The notes beneath the pieces are model-generated. The model saw nothing but the letters and a program-made list of their open reading frames with translations, had not been told where the DNA came from and did not search any database. A stretch of DNA of 64,000 nucleotides from Lasiosphaeria ovina (Eukaryota > Ascomycota > Sordariomycetes > Sordariales > Lasiosphaeriaceae), in contig JAULSN010000003.1 of the NCBI GenBank assembly GCA_033439765.1, forward strand, positions 5,270,001 to 5,334,000, in the 5' to 3' direction. The translations under genes were made by a program, and so were the position numbers. This document shows, piece by piece, positions 23,901 through 34,133 of the stretch. Numbering within the stretch: position 1 is the stretch's first letter; each line of letters begins with the position of its first letter.

Positions 23901-24093
23901 CGAACGCCAAACGTGTCAACAAGAGCAACATCAACAAGCGAGCAGATTGTTCGCCAGGCGTCTTCCTCTGTCATCTTGTCTCTCCAACCTTCAATCGTTT
24001 GACCCAACAACTTTTGCTTCACTTTTGATTATAGTTGAATTTTCTTTTCAATTCCTCCACCGCCGATAAAGATTGACGCAACAGGCAGAGATC
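20977..24093. other. Long intergenic region, divergent promoters
   Basis: About 3.1 kb between the MFS gene (minus) and the DUF829 gene (plus). Includes a CAGCA pentanucleotide run at about 21481-21510 and a C-rich tract near 22337-22360. Overlapping open frames on both strands (21588-22249, 23164-23529, 23479-23937) have no recognised domain. A missed multi-exon gene or non-coding RNA cannot be excluded. Confidence 0.5.
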
Positions 24094-25239
24094 ATGGGCA
24101 GGAAAAAATCAGCCACGGGCCCCTTCCTCCCCGGGTTCCTGCGCCTCGCCCCATCCATCCACGTCCGAGACACCAAACATCTGAGGCCCGGCTACCCGCT
24201 GCAGAGGCCGCACCACACGCACCGGCAACAGCAGGAACATGACCCGGAGAAGGGTCCGCGGCAGCAGCATTGCACATGCAACCACCAGGGCAATGAAGCT
24301 AGCGCGTCTTTTGCATCTTCCTCATCATCGCCGCCGCCACCGCCCAGCGGCACGCGAAGACCGCCCAACCTGGTCATCATCTTCTCCTGGACCGGCGCAA
24401 TCCCGAAGCACATTGTCAAGTACACCGAGGCGTACAAGGCCATGTACCCGGGGACGCCCATCCTGCTCATCACCACGGCCATCGCCGACCTCGCCTTCCA
24501 CTCCACCAAGAAGAAGATCAAGGCACTCGCTCCGGCCATAGACTATCTGTGCTCGTTTCTCGACTCGGCGCGCCACTCCATGTCGTCTCAGACAGCAGGA
24601 GCAGAAGGCACGTCCCGTGCGCCCAACGGCGACCCGAGCATCCTGCTGCACGCCTTCTCCGAAGGCGGCGCCAACAAGGCCGTGTGCCTGGCGCAGGGGT
24701 ACCAGGCGCGGCGCGGCGGGACAGCGCGGCTGCCGGTGGGGGCCTTCATCTTCGACAGCACGCCGGGCACGCCGCGGTACGCGAGCAACGTGGCGGCGTT
24801 CCGGCGGGCGCTGCCGCGGCACCCGGTGGCGCAGGCCGTGGGGCTGCCCGTCGGCGCCGGCGTGCTGGGCGTCACGTGGGTGCTGTTCTGCGTGTTCGTC
24901 GGCTACGAGAACAACCTCATCAGCAAGACTCGCCGCGCGCTCAACGACGCCGCGCTGTGGGACGTCAAGGACGTGCCGCGCACGTACCTCTTCAGCGAGG
25001 CCGACGACCTCATCTGCTGGCGCGACGTCGAGGCCCACGGCCTCGCCAGCGCAGCGCCTGGTATTGGGGTCAGGAGCCTGCTCGTCCGCTTCAAGGCCAC
25101 GCCGCACTGCTGCCACACCCGCGGCGAGAACGCAGAGGTCTACTGGGAGGCTGTCCGCCGCACGTGGGAGGCGAAAGTCGTTGCCGAGATTCACGGTCCT
25201 GAGCTGAGTGGGATGAGCGGGGGCGAGAGCAGTGACTGA
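24094..25239 (+). CDS. DUF829 / TMEM53 / PaxU-family alpha/beta-hydrolase-like protein
   Basis: Single exon, 381 aa from the ATG at 24094. After a low-complexity N-terminal 80 residues (His/Gln, then Ser and Pro runs) comes NLVIIFSWTGAIPKHIVKYT with YPGTPILLITT, then LLHAFSEGGANKAV, GAFIFDSTPGTPRY, VGYENNLIS, and YLFSEADDLICWRDVEAHG, with CCHTRGENAEVYW near the end. The HAFSEGG block is the nucleophile elbow of the DUF829 fold, and the later Asp and His complete a plausible triad. The family includes PaxU of the paxilline indole-diterpene cluster and animal TMEM53; the reaction is not established. One hydrophobic segment (GVLGVTWVLFCVFVG) could be a membrane helix. No neighbouring terpene-pathway gene is seen. 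Confidence 0.8.
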   Translation: MGRKKSATGPFLPGFLRLAPSIHVRDTKHLRPGYPLQRPHHTHRQQQEHDPEKGPRQQHCTCNHQGNEASASFASSSSSPPPPPSGTRRPPNLVIIFSWTGAIPKHIVKYTEAYKAMYPGTPILLITTAIADLAFHSTKKKIKALAPAIDYLCSFLDSARHSMSSQTAGAEGTSRAPNGDPSILLHAFSEGGANKAVCLAQGYQARRGGTARLPVGAFIFDSTPGTPRYASNVAAFRRALPRHPVAQAVGLPVGAGVLGVTWVLFCVFVGYENNLISKTRRALNDAALWDVKDVPRTYLFSEADDLICWRDVEAHGLASAAPGIGVRSLLVRFKATPHCCHTRGENAEVYWEAVRRTWEAKVVAEIHGPELSGMSGGESSD

Positions 25240-25645
25240 CGTGTTTTTGGTGGTTGTCGGCGATGTATGGCACACGGTGTAATTCATCTAATCATTCCTT
25301 GGCTTGTTTGACACGGAATAGACTGGTTCTGAAGACAAAAAGGGGGCGTCGGGGGCGGGTGATGAATTATGTCGGGTCTGGCGTTTGGTTTGCTGATTAC
25401 TGGTGCATTATGCGGGTGTTCGGAGGTCGGTAGAGTATATTTTCCAGTGTTTTCAATTGTCGATTTATATGCATACAAACACACCTACTCTGTAAGCAAT
25501 GCAGAGAAAACTCCAGTCTCCTTACAATGAACAAATCAAAGGCGTCAACGCAAGCATCGTACATCTTCGCAGTCATGGACAGCCTCGTCCTCTCACGAAG
25601 TAATCAACCATGTCTCGTCTATCCCATCCTGACTGGGTACATATC

Positions 25646-26224
25646 TCAAACATTGCCCCCAAAGGCGCTCGTCTGGGACGTGCGGCCGCCGTTGTTGGTC
25701 GACACGAACCGCGACCACGAGTAGCCAGCGCCGTCGCCCGCGCTGAACGAGAACGACGCCTGGAAGCTAAAAGACGATGACGACGATGACCCGTTGGCGG
25801 TCGGGGCCTGAGTGGGGTAGTACGGCGCGGCGCGGGCTCTGTAGTTGTAGTTGGCGCTCCTCCGGACGGGGATCGTGGTCGCTCGGGCGGCCGGAGTGCT
25901 GCTCGCCGCGGGATTGGGGTTTGACGAGGTGGCAGCGCTGAGTCCGTGCCGGTCGTATGCCTGGCGCCGTGACGGGTCTGCTAGTACCTCATACGCCTCC
26001 GAGCATTCTTTGAACTTGTCTTCGGCCTGCGGGTCGGTGTTCTTATCGGGGTGCCATTTTAGCGCGGCTTTCCTGGGGGGTTGTCAGTTGCGGACTGTGC
26101 GTGTATGCCAGTGCCTTGTCGGTGGCGGCGTGATTTGGTTGTACCTGTATGATTGCTTAATATCTTCGTGTGTGGCAGTGTAGTGGATGCCCAGCCGGTC
26201 GTAGAGAACCTTGTCGACGGGCAT
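25646..26224 (-). CDS. Small J-domain (DnaJ/Hsp40) protein
   Basis: Two exons, 26145-26224 and 25646-26072, 168 aa. It begins [20 protein letters not shown] and the intron (GTACAA...CCCAG) is removed to give [20 protein letters not shown], so the essential HPD motif is intact, followed by [20 protein letters not shown] for helices III and IV. J-domain proteins stimulate the ATPase of Hsp70 chaperones. The remaining about 90 residues are low complexity: Ala/Pro, Tyr/Arg, a Ser run, then Gly/Ser, with no zinc-finger or C-terminal substrate domain, so it is a type C-like J-protein. A telomere-like box lies 255 bp upstream of the start. Confidence 0.88.
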
Positions 26225-26478
26225 TGTGGTCACTTGGTGTTGTTGTTGGGTGATTGGGTGGTCACGAGTCGAATGCAGATGATTTGGGTGCGAAATGCGA
26301 TGTAAGAAACTCTGAAATAATCAGCCTAGTCTAGCGGGAACATTGGAGTTGCCACCATCGAGCCACAGGCTTGTTCTGGACGTCCCCTCACCGGTGGCGA
26401 CGCGTCATTCGCACTGACGTCATTTCTCGTTTCTTGAGGCTCGGGCGCGAAGCAGCCTGTAGTGCCTAAGGCATCAGA

Positions 26479-26491
26479 TAACCCTAACCCT
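26479..26491. promoter_or_regulatory. Telobox-like TAACCCTAACCCT motif upstream of J-domain gene
   Basis: Two telomere-type hexamers in tandem, 255 bp upstream of the J-domain gene start. In fungi TTAGGG repeats are bound by Tbf1/TRF-type factors at some promoters; that role is inferred here. The identical 13 bp recurs at 57637-57649. Confidence 0.45.
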
Positions 26492-26935
26492 GTTTGCAAA
26501 AGCTCTGGCTAGTGAACGACACAGCTGAGTCTGGTGGTTGTCAAATTTGGACCCCCTATCCGTAGAAAAGAGTTGAACGGGTCCAAAATAAGAAAACTCG
26601 AGGGCCGGCACGTGGACGGGAAATTAGGTCTCAGAAGCCCACTAAATAAAAACGAAATAGCAAATTTTAGTTAAACCGCAAAACTTTCAAGGGGCGGCAG
26701 TGAAACAATGTCGCCAGTACCTAGCACTTCCATCTGAGTAGGCTCAGGCCGGGAAAATACTCGAGACAAATAGCAGCAGACCGTTCAATAAGGACGATAG
26801 GCAGGGTAAGCGTGCACTCAATCGTACAAAAGGGCCGCAGGGGCAGCGGCCCATCCTTGATCCTCATAGCTTCTTCATCCAATTTTTAATTGTTTCTACT
26901 CCATCCTTGGCGGAACCGCCGTTTGTTGACCTTCA

Positions 26936-27115
26936 TGAAACAAGACTGCTAATAAGTCGTGACCAACTCAAGAAGACCAGAGGTCTGCAGGTTGACCCTG
27001 AAACATCATCCATCAAACACGTCGCATGCCATGGTCTATGTAACTCGGAACTGCCCACCTAGATGGCGTTTGCTGCCGACAGCGAAGTGATGCTCGTGCC
27101 CCCTAGGCATGCTTA
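26936..27115. repeat. Dispersed repeat, copy A
   Basis: Shares ordered blocks with 36735-36910 on the same strand: GACCAGAGGTCTGCAGGTTG versus GACCACAGGTCTGCTGGTTG, CCCTGAAACATCAT versus CCCTGAAACACCAT, CCACCTAGATGGCGTTTG versus CCACCTAGATGGCATTTG, and GCTCGTGC versus TCTCGTGC. The copies have diverged. It abuts the sulfate-permease pseudogene. Confidence 0.6.
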
Positions 27116-27190
27116 ATGTGTCATATCACTTTCTCCTTCGATATCGCTACTGTCCTTGAAGCGTGTGCTCTCTTATTAACCCCACGCGCC

Positions 27191-28523
27191 GCAGACCTGT
27201 CCAGCGGCCCGACCTCTCTCATCGGCCTGCTCACCTCAGAGATCATCAATGACCTCCGCCGACAACCATAGACCCCCTCCGAGATCGCCTCAGCCGTGGC
27301 CATGATGATGGGCATCTACGGCATGGCGATCGGTCGAACACACCGCCATAGCGCGAGTATTCGGCGTGCGCAACAACTACGTGACGGACCAAAGCCAGGA
27401 ACTCACCTACTACGGTGTGGCCAATTTCTTCAACAGTTTCTTCCACAGCATGGGTATCGGCGGCGCCATGTCCCGCACAGCCGTCAACTCGGCCTGCAAC
27501 GTGAAGTCTCCTCTGTCAGGCTTCGTGACCACGGCCGTTGTCCTCGTGTCCATCTTTAAGCTTGTGGGTACTTTATACTGGATCCCCAAGAGCACGCTCG
27601 CGGCAATCATCATCACCGCCGTGCGGCCGCTGATTTCCCCACCCTCGGTGTTCTACCGGTACTGGAAGACCTCGCTCGCGGATTTTGTGCCGGCGATGAT
27701 CGCCTTCTGGGTCTCGCTGTTTGTGTCCACCGAGGCGGGGATTGGGGCGTTTGTCGGGTTTAACATTGTTTACGTTTTGCTCCGGCAAGTTTTTGCCCGG
27801 GTGTCCACTTCCTCGACGGCAGATCCAAGATCTGAACTGCAGGTTGCCCTCGTCGAGGCACGCAATCTTCCACCGTCCGACACGCCCCTGCCGTCTGATA
27901 TTCGCATCTTCCGGTTCAACGAGTCTATCTTCTTCCCCAACGCGTACCGCGCCAAGACTTCTGTGCTGGACACCCTGCAGACTCGCCATGCGCCGGGGTA
28001 CCAAAGCGTGCTCAGTCCCGAGGCGGCCGAGAGAAATTGGTCTGTGACGGGCGAGAAGCGCATCGCCAAGCTACGCCGCAAGGCAGGGATCGATGATCCG
28101 TCTGCGCTGCCCCCTGTCGGGCTGGTGATTATCGATTTCTCGAAAACGAATCATGTCGATGCGACGGCTTGTAAGCATATGCAGAGTCTGGTGAGGGAGG
28201 TGCAGATGTTTGCGGGCTACGCTGTCGAGATTCGGCTCGCGGGGATGAGTGGGTATGTGAGACAAAGATTTGAGAGGGCTGGGTGGTTGGTTCTGGATGG
28301 GAATGAGGAGGTCCCAGAGGGGAGGGATGAGGAGAGAAATGGGGAGGCGGAGGTCATGAGGTTGTATCCGACTGTGGTGAGTGCATTGCTGGCACCGAGG
28401 AACTTGCAGAGGGGTGGTCGATCGGACTCGGGTAAGGATAGCGAGAGGGAGAGGGCGATGATGCGGAGGAAGGGGAGTACCGTTAAGTCGGCTGCTGCGT
28501 CACATCGGGAGGAGAAAGTTTGA
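27191..28523 (+). pseudogene. Sulfate permease (SulP/SLC26) pseudogene with internal deletion
   Basis: The first part reads DLSSGPTSLIGLLTSEIIND and, after an in-frame TAG at 27269, PSEIASAVAMMMGIYGMAIG, matching early membrane helices of SulP transporters. At about 27334 the frame jumps by one and sequence continues EHTAIARVFGVRNNYVTDQ, which belongs much later in the family (around helix 8). Roughly 200 residues are therefore missing. Beyond this the frame is open for about 385 codons: remaining helices, then a STAS domain with GLVIIDFSKTNHVDATACKH and GMSGYVRQRFERAGW. The true start exons are absent. A functional sulfate/H+ symporter cannot be made; a truncated STAS-containing product is possible. 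Confidence 0.8.
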
Positions 28524-28630
28524 TCATTAGCGAGGATTTCTTTTGGTTTTGTAGTACTAATATTTCATGGTATATATATATGCCACCCCCCCAGGTCTGT
28601 AAGACTCTGTTGGATGCCCTCTAGACAGAT

Positions 28631-29482
28631 TCAAAGGGCGAACTCGATAGGGAGAATGATAGCTAAAGCTAGTACAACGATTAAAATAATCAGGCCTAAC
28701 GCCAAGTTTCCGCTCATGTCGTCGTGCATAACTAGATTATACACACCTGCAAGCAAGAAAGCCGCGATAAGCACCACAACCACGGGCACCGCGATGCGCG
28801 TGTCGTGGACCATCTTGATGTACTTGTCGTACGCGTCTTGGTCGTAAGCGCCCGCTTGTCCTGTCTTGCAGATGTCATCTCGCCAGCTCGCCGACGAGAA
28901 CGATCCCTGCATCTTCTTGGCGCAGTTCTGGGCCACGCAAGAGCCAACTGCATCGATGACAGGCTGTCGCCCCAGGATGCAGAGACAATTTCTTGTTGGA
29001 CTCCGACACCCCAGAGAGCTCAGCGTAACGAAGGTGCATTTCTGTGCGCACTGGGGTATTGTGGCCGGGTCGACCATGGTGACGTTGCCGTCGCAAGCAC
29101 CGGAGAACCAGTCTTCGAGCTGATACCAGCAGTTGTTCTCATCCGATGGCCCCTCGGGGGAGCACGCGAGCGGCGTCGGGGCTTTGTGGCAGAGGCAGTC
29201 TGTCGTGAGCTTGGCCGAGTTGCACCCGATGCGCGAGGGGGAGAACTGCTCGGATTTGATGCAGCTGGCCGCGGCACAGGAAGGGAACGCGCTGATGTCG
29301 ATGTCGCCATACATGGTCTGGTTCGGCGCTCGGGTTGAGAGGCGCGCGCCTGCCTCCGCCTCTGCCATCAACTGTCTTTTTGCGGTGGCATCGTTGACGT
29401 CGCTGTTTGGGGGCAGGCAAGTGGCGAGGAAGGGTAGGAGGGCGGTGAGAAGCAGGATCAGCGGTGCCCTTCTTTTGGGCAT
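28631..29482 (-). CDS. Double-CFEM membrane protein with two C-terminal helices
   Basis: Single exon, 283 aa, with signal peptide (RRAPLILLLTALLPFLATCL). Two cysteine modules of eight residues each follow. Module 1: FPSCAAASC, IGC, TDCLC, LAC, NNC, and WFSGAC. Module 2: IPQCAQKC, LGC, RNCLC, GSC, QNC, DDIC. Both follow the CFEM order CxxxC...C...CxC...C...C...C. The C-terminus has two membrane segments (AVPVVVVLIAAFLLAGVYNL and LGLIILIVVLALAIILPI) separated by a short MHDDMSGN loop, so both tails face the same side. CFEM proteins act at the cell surface, some in haem capture or signalling. It is divergently arranged with a paralogous double-CFEM gene at 30030; conserved spacing such as the W..xDWF.G.C ending of module 1 is shared. 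Confidence 0.8.
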   Translation of the reverse strand: MPKRRAPLILLLTALLPFLATCLPPNSDVNDATAKRQLMAEAEAGARLSTRAPNQTMYGDIDISAFPSCAAASCIKSEQFSPSRIGCNSAKLTTDCLCHKAPTPLACSPEGPSDENNCWYQLEDWFSGACDGNVTMVDPATIPQCAQKCTFVTLSSLGCRSPTRNCLCILGRQPVIDAVGSCVAQNCAKKMQGSFSSASWRDDICKTGQAGAYDQDAYDKYIKMVHDTRIAVPVVVVLIAAFLLAGVYNLVMHDDMSGNLALGLIILIVVLALAIILPIEFAL

Positions 29483-30029
29483 GTTTGAGGTACGTGTTTG
29501 TATAACTTTAAACTCAGCGTCGAGATGCGTTTGAGATGATAGGGTGCTGGTTGGTGACTTGAAGTGTGAATCGGTCTTTCGTTGTTGCGGCAGTCCCCGG
29601 TTATCGGTACAACGGCAACAGCAACGTTGAATCTGGAAAAAGGAGAAATGAATTCGCTCGAAGACTCGCGTCGTTGTGCCCCCAATGCCAAGGCAGCCTG
29701 CTTGAGGTGGCGTTCAAAGGGCGCCTACATAATACGACGCTCTGCAGTAAGGCAGAACCGGGCTCACCGAGCTGGTGGGAGAACCCGCGAATAATATGCA
29801 GCCACGCCAAGACTGAACCAAAAAAACTGCCATGGCACTGCCCCAGGTCTGCGCGGGCTGGAGGAATAGTCCGAAACCCCGCGTCCATTCGAGAATGTCT
29901 CCCCCCCCCCCCTTCCCAGCTAAGTGCCGTCTCGACCGTAGCTGATTTTGACGACGACGACACCCATCAACATCGCTATCTTCCTATTTCATGAAAGAAT
30001 CAACAAATGATCTACGGCGCCGGTCAACC
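29483..30029. promoter_or_regulatory. Shared divergent promoter of the double-CFEM pair
   Basis: 547 bp separate the two divergent starts. It is the only non-coding space for both promoters, so co-regulation is plausible. A C-rich tract (10 C's) sits at about 29899-29910. No specific operator could be identified. Confidence 0.4.
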
Positions 30030-30922
30030 ATGCAACCCGCCACTAGCTGTTCGCTTTTTCTCTCTCTTTTTCCTGTACTATTCGTTCTGACCCCCAGCCT
30101 TCTTGCCTCCGAGGTCGACTTCAAAGGCCTCCCAAAATGTGCGTGGTCAGACTGCTTCCCATTCCACAGCTCGGCGATAGGATGTGGCTCGCTGAGCAAG
30201 GAGTGTTTTTGCGACGCCCTGGCACCAGTCAACTGCGCCGGTAAGAACTGCACGGGGGGCGAGTGGTACGAGGTGGAAGACTGGTTCAACGGGCAATGTG
30301 GGAGCCCTCAAAACGTCACGCTACAGCAGCTGCCGCAGTGCTCGAGGTCTTGCATCCGGCAGGCCATCATGCCACAGTTCTGCCAGACCCAGATCACGCG
30401 AAACTGTTTCTGCCGTCTGCAAGATTTCTTCCAGGGCCTTACCAGGTGCCTGGTCGACGGCTGCGACTCGACGCTGGCGGCTGCCAACGAAACCCTTCAC
30501 GACTTCTATCGCGAAACCTGTATATACAGCCCATCGGTCGACGGGAATGGTGCTCCTGGGACTGGAGGGGCAGTGGCGGACGAAGTCGTGCCTGCTCCAA
30601 AGGATGGTGACAGCTCGGGTTCAGGAGGGCCAGTGGAGAGACTGGGTCTCATCATCGGACTTGTCACGGGCTTCGCAACTATTGCGGGCATTTTGATATC
30701 CCTTATAGTTTGGTATGCAAAGCATAAGAGAAATGTGAGTATTTTACCTACTACTACGCCCCCAGCGCCCCGTGTGCAGCTCACCGGCATATCCTGGTAT
30801 GTGAGCACTAGTAATAGACGCCTGCTGACACGCAATAGGCTGGTGAAGATACGATCTTTATCAAAATGGTGCCAGAAAAGGTTCTCGACTTTCTCGACCC
30901 ACCGCCCGCTTACGATAAATGA
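30030..30922 (+). CDS. Double-CFEM single-pass membrane protein with PPxY tail
   Basis: Two exons, 30030-30734 and 30839-30922, 262 aa. The start at 30030 heads the signal peptide (SLFLSLFPVLFVLTPSLLAS); an upstream in-frame ATG at 29991 adds 13 polar residues. Module 1: LPKCAWSDC, IGC, KECFC, VNC, KNC, WFNGQC. Module 2: LPQCSRSC, QFC, RNCFC, TRC, DGC, ETC. Then comes a Gly/Ser linker, one helix (LGLIIGLVTGFATIAGILIS) and basic KHKRN. Splicing at AAT|GTGAGT to AATAG|GCT adds a cytosolic tail ending DPPPAYDK, which holds a PPxY motif of the kind read by WW domains of Nedd4/Rsp5 ligases or arrestins. This layout suggests a surface receptor-like protein; ligand unknown. Confidence 0.78.
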
Positions 30923-32080
30923 GTGGGGATTCAAAAGATGCGTTTCAGTTTGTCACAGGTCACGTAATTGTCGCGTGACAGTCTCGGACGGGAAGGCGAC
31001 AGGAGACGATTAGACGGGAGGAGCTCCAATAATGAGAGATCGAATAGAGATTTTCACTGTGGCAAGTTGATCACGTTGTAATCAATACTTGGCGGCACAT
31101 ACTTCAATACCAGCGGAAGGGGGCCAATACTCTACGCAGCTCAAGGAGCTCATCTCCTTTTGCATGGTCTCCGATCCAGCAAAACGTCCACTCATAGAAC
31201 AGGTCTAAAACCATCCCTACATCGGCAACACTGAAGAGAGACGGCCAACACGAACTCTCACCAGACTCATCCAAGCATACAAAGAGTGGGAGAGGGAAGG
31301 GGGAGACAGGCGGTCTCTGTTTTCTGCCGGCGGTGAGGGATTACGTAGTCGAAAAAGAGGAGCTGGCCGGTTTTGGAAGTGGAGTTTGTCGGTGTTGGGG
31401 TGGTGAAACAGCCATTTCACTACCCTAAAATCGATACCACAAATTTCCCTTTCCTTCTTCGGAACTGAGCCGTTGCCGCCTTAGACTGAGCCAGACTGAG
31501 CCAGGCTGAGCGAGTGGGTCACTGTTCTGGGCTTCCTCGGCTACAGTTGCCACGGGTCTAAAATAGCGGTGGAGTTACGAGGACCCAATTCTGAGACCTC
31601 TACCACAACCTAGCCGCGCTTCCCTTAACTCCAACTACAGGAGAGAGAAAAAAATCTGTAATTTTAATACGTTGATTACAATGGCTGCCTTTTCTATCTG
31701 GTCGGGTATCCACGGGGGCGAGAACCCAGTGCTTCTTGGGTCCTGAGGCGGACTAGTCCGCCTAGACCTGCTGATCCGCTCTCTAGTGCCCGCGGGTGCG
31801 CCGGCTGACAGGAGCCCCCGAACTCTCTTTCTCTCACCCATCTCTGGTGGCAATTCGACGTATGGAACTTGAAGAATGGGGTTTTCGGTTCACGGTGACT
31901 CAGTTTTAAGGTTTGTGCAAGAATTCTAGGTTCGAAGCGTAGGTAGCGCAGCTCGAGTTTGAGTTTTACGACACTATAAATTGAAAGGCCCTGGCATCGA
32001 TTTCGCCTGACCCTTCAAACCCTTCAACATTTATCCAAGCTCATTTATTCACTCGCCATAAAACCCACTCAACCAAGGCA
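30923..32080. other. Intergenic region with repeat fragments
   Basis: No gene supported. At about 31424-31440 the sequence TTTCACTACCCTAAAATCGA is an inverted near-copy of TCGATTTTAGGGTGGTGAAA at about 36690-36709, suggesting shared repeat family ends. A TATA-like TATAAATTG near 31976 and a pyrimidine-rich leader precede the phosphoesterase start. Confidence 0.4.
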
Positions 32081-32845
32081 ATGCAACAGGGCATCAAGAC
32101 CACATTTCTCCTTCTTTCCGATACCCACGCCAAAAATGGCGTAGCCGTTCCAGACCTCCCAGTCGACGTGGCGATCCATTGCGGCGACCTAACCGACGGG
32201 TCCAAGATTCACGAGTTCGAGACCACGCTCACTCTGCTTCGTAGCATCGAAGCGCCGCTGAAAATCGTTATCGCCGGAAACCATGACTTTACGCTCGATG
32301 AGCCGGTATACCGGGAGAAAGCCGATACTGCTCGGAGGTTATTCTCCATTACACCGGAACTCATGAGGAAGGAGTACGGTAATCCCGGTGGTGCACACCG
32401 GCTCATTAGCCAAGAGCCCGAAGGTATTCACTTTCTTGATGAAGGGACGCATTATTTTCGCCTTAGTAACGGTGCGGACCTAACTGTGTACACAAGCCCC
32501 TTTACCCCGTCCATTGAAGCCGACTGGGGGTTTCAGTACAAGCGAGGGGATAATCACGACTTTACAATACATAGCAAAGTTGACGTGGTTATTACGCACG
32601 GTCCGCCTAAGGGAGTTCTTGACATAACAAATTCCAGGCAGCGCGGAGGTTGTGAGCAGCTCTTCGCGGCCGTCGCCAGAGCTCGACCGCTTCTGCACTG
32701 CTTTGGGCATATCCACGAAGGATGGGGCGGGAAGCTGGTAGTATGGCGAGGGACGGAACCGAGCGAAACCCCCTCCCACTTTACCGACATAGACAATAGT
32801 GCGTCTTCCGTCATTGAGACGCTCGCAACAATCGAGCCCCGTTAG
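32081..32845 (+). CDS. Calcineurin-like metallophosphoesterase
   Basis: Single exon, 254 aa. All metal-binding blocks are present in order: LLLSDTHAKN (Asp, His), IHCGDLTDG (Asp), IAGNHDF (Asn, His), ITHGPPKG (His) and HCFGHIHEGWG (His-x-His). The spacing and the TVYTSPFTPS block fit the MPPED1/MPPED2 (UPF0046) branch, which are dinuclear-metal phosphodiesterases of uncertain natural substrate. The start has an acceptable context (AAGGCAATGC). The C-terminal end is short after GHIHEG and appears complete. Likely cytosolic: no signal or membrane segment. Confidence 0.88.
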   Translation: MQQGIKTTFLLLSDTHAKNGVAVPDLPVDVAIHCGDLTDGSKIHEFETTLTLLRSIEAPLKIVIAGNHDFTLDEPVYREKADTARRLFSITPELMRKEYGNPGGAHRLISQEPEGIHFLDEGTHYFRLSNGADLTVYTSPFTPSIEADWGFQYKRGDNHDFTIHSKVDVVITHGPPKGVLDITNSRQRGGCEQLFAAVARARPLLHCFGHIHEGWGGKLVVWRGTEPSETPSHFTDIDNSASSVIETLATIEPR

Positions 32846-34133
32846 AGCGATAGTGCCGAAATGAAGCTGGAGAAGGAATGCCGGCTCCGAAGCCTTACGA
32901 AAGAGGGATATCGAAGGATAAGTCACTGTAGTCAAGACGAGTCTCCCGCTAGATAGGGGTAGACTACGCTGTTTGTCAACGCGGCTATTCAATCTGGAAA
33001 CAAATATGGCAGGCCTCAGCTGCCGTGGGTTGTTGACATTGAGCTCCCAAGGAGCACTGACGCCGGACTTAAGACCTCAGGTGCCTCATCTCGAACTGCA
33101 GCCTGAGAATTCTCAGCGTTATATGCACTTGCTGAGCGATGTATACGTTCTTGTAGATAAACGCCGCTCGTAATTATAGTATAGTTATTAAAGTACAGTT
33201 ATTAAAGTACAGCTGTTTATAGCAACATGGAATTTGCGAATCTGTTGGTCGAGTTGTGGCTGCTTCCGGTGACGTCTAGCCGAGCAATCTTTGAATATTG
33301 CGCATCGGTGGCCTTTGGCCCTGGCATGGCGTACTATGAAGGCCATTTATATCAGGGCATATAGATATGGGCAGGGGAATAACCTTCTAGGCGGTATTGC
33401 GTTGCATGGGTCAGCTCCCTCTGTACACCTCGAGGCCCCGGGATCACGGAACCGGGAACATAGCGCTACGGAGTTAATGAACCGTAGGGACAGGCATCTT
33501 CCCATTTCTATAATACCTGCAGTACCATCGTACCCTTTAAGGATCTGAACAAGACGTTGCTCGGCCATCATATAGCAGCAACACCGCGACAGCAGAGACA
33601 ATAGCGACAGGTGCTTGTGATGTGCATGAGGCAAGGGCGATGGCTGGCGGAGATGCATGAACGCCTGCCATACGGGCACTTGAAAGAGGTACCTTCCTGA
33701 CCACTCGATGGAATGGGTGGGAACGTCCAGTCGTCGCCCACTCCGATGTTGGCAACAGAGCTGGAGCGGAAGGAGTGATGGCGTCAATCAGCGGGAAGAC
33801 AAGGGGAATTCTCGTCACCTTTGCCAATTTTTCCCTCACCAGTCCAAAACACTTCTTTGGTAAGTCGCCATTGCAGCTACCCGCCAATTTTGTTGTTACT
33901 GACATTGATCCTAGATGTATGATTGATGTGCCTGCATCTCTGTTCGTGTCCTACTTCTGACGTTGAAGTTTGTACTTCGAATCACTAACCGATCTCTAGA
34001 CAGCTACCAAATATTACGGCCCAACTTCGCCCAGACAGCCCCAGCTTTGCAGCCAAGCAACCGGCTATCCCAAAGCACTCCTCGTCAAGTATGCAATTCC
34101 ACTTCGAGAAGCGACACAAGCTGCTGATACTAG
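32846..34133. other. Intergenic region, possible 5' exons of the next gene
   Basis: No clear gene to 33777. From there, two candidate exons (33778-33859 and 34000-34088) have good borders: GTAAGT donor, a CACTAAC branch site 15 nt before a CTCTAG acceptor, then GTATGC and ACTAG joining exactly to the ATG at 34134 in frame. Used together they would add 57 residues to the nucleotidyltransferase-like protein. The added peptide has no domain, so this stays an alternative model. Confidence 0.35.

Noticed and set aside
24325..25287. Minus-strand open frame of about 320 codons opposite the DUF829 gene
   Set aside because: Arg/Ala/His-biased shadow with no motif; the plus strand carries the hydrolase motifs.
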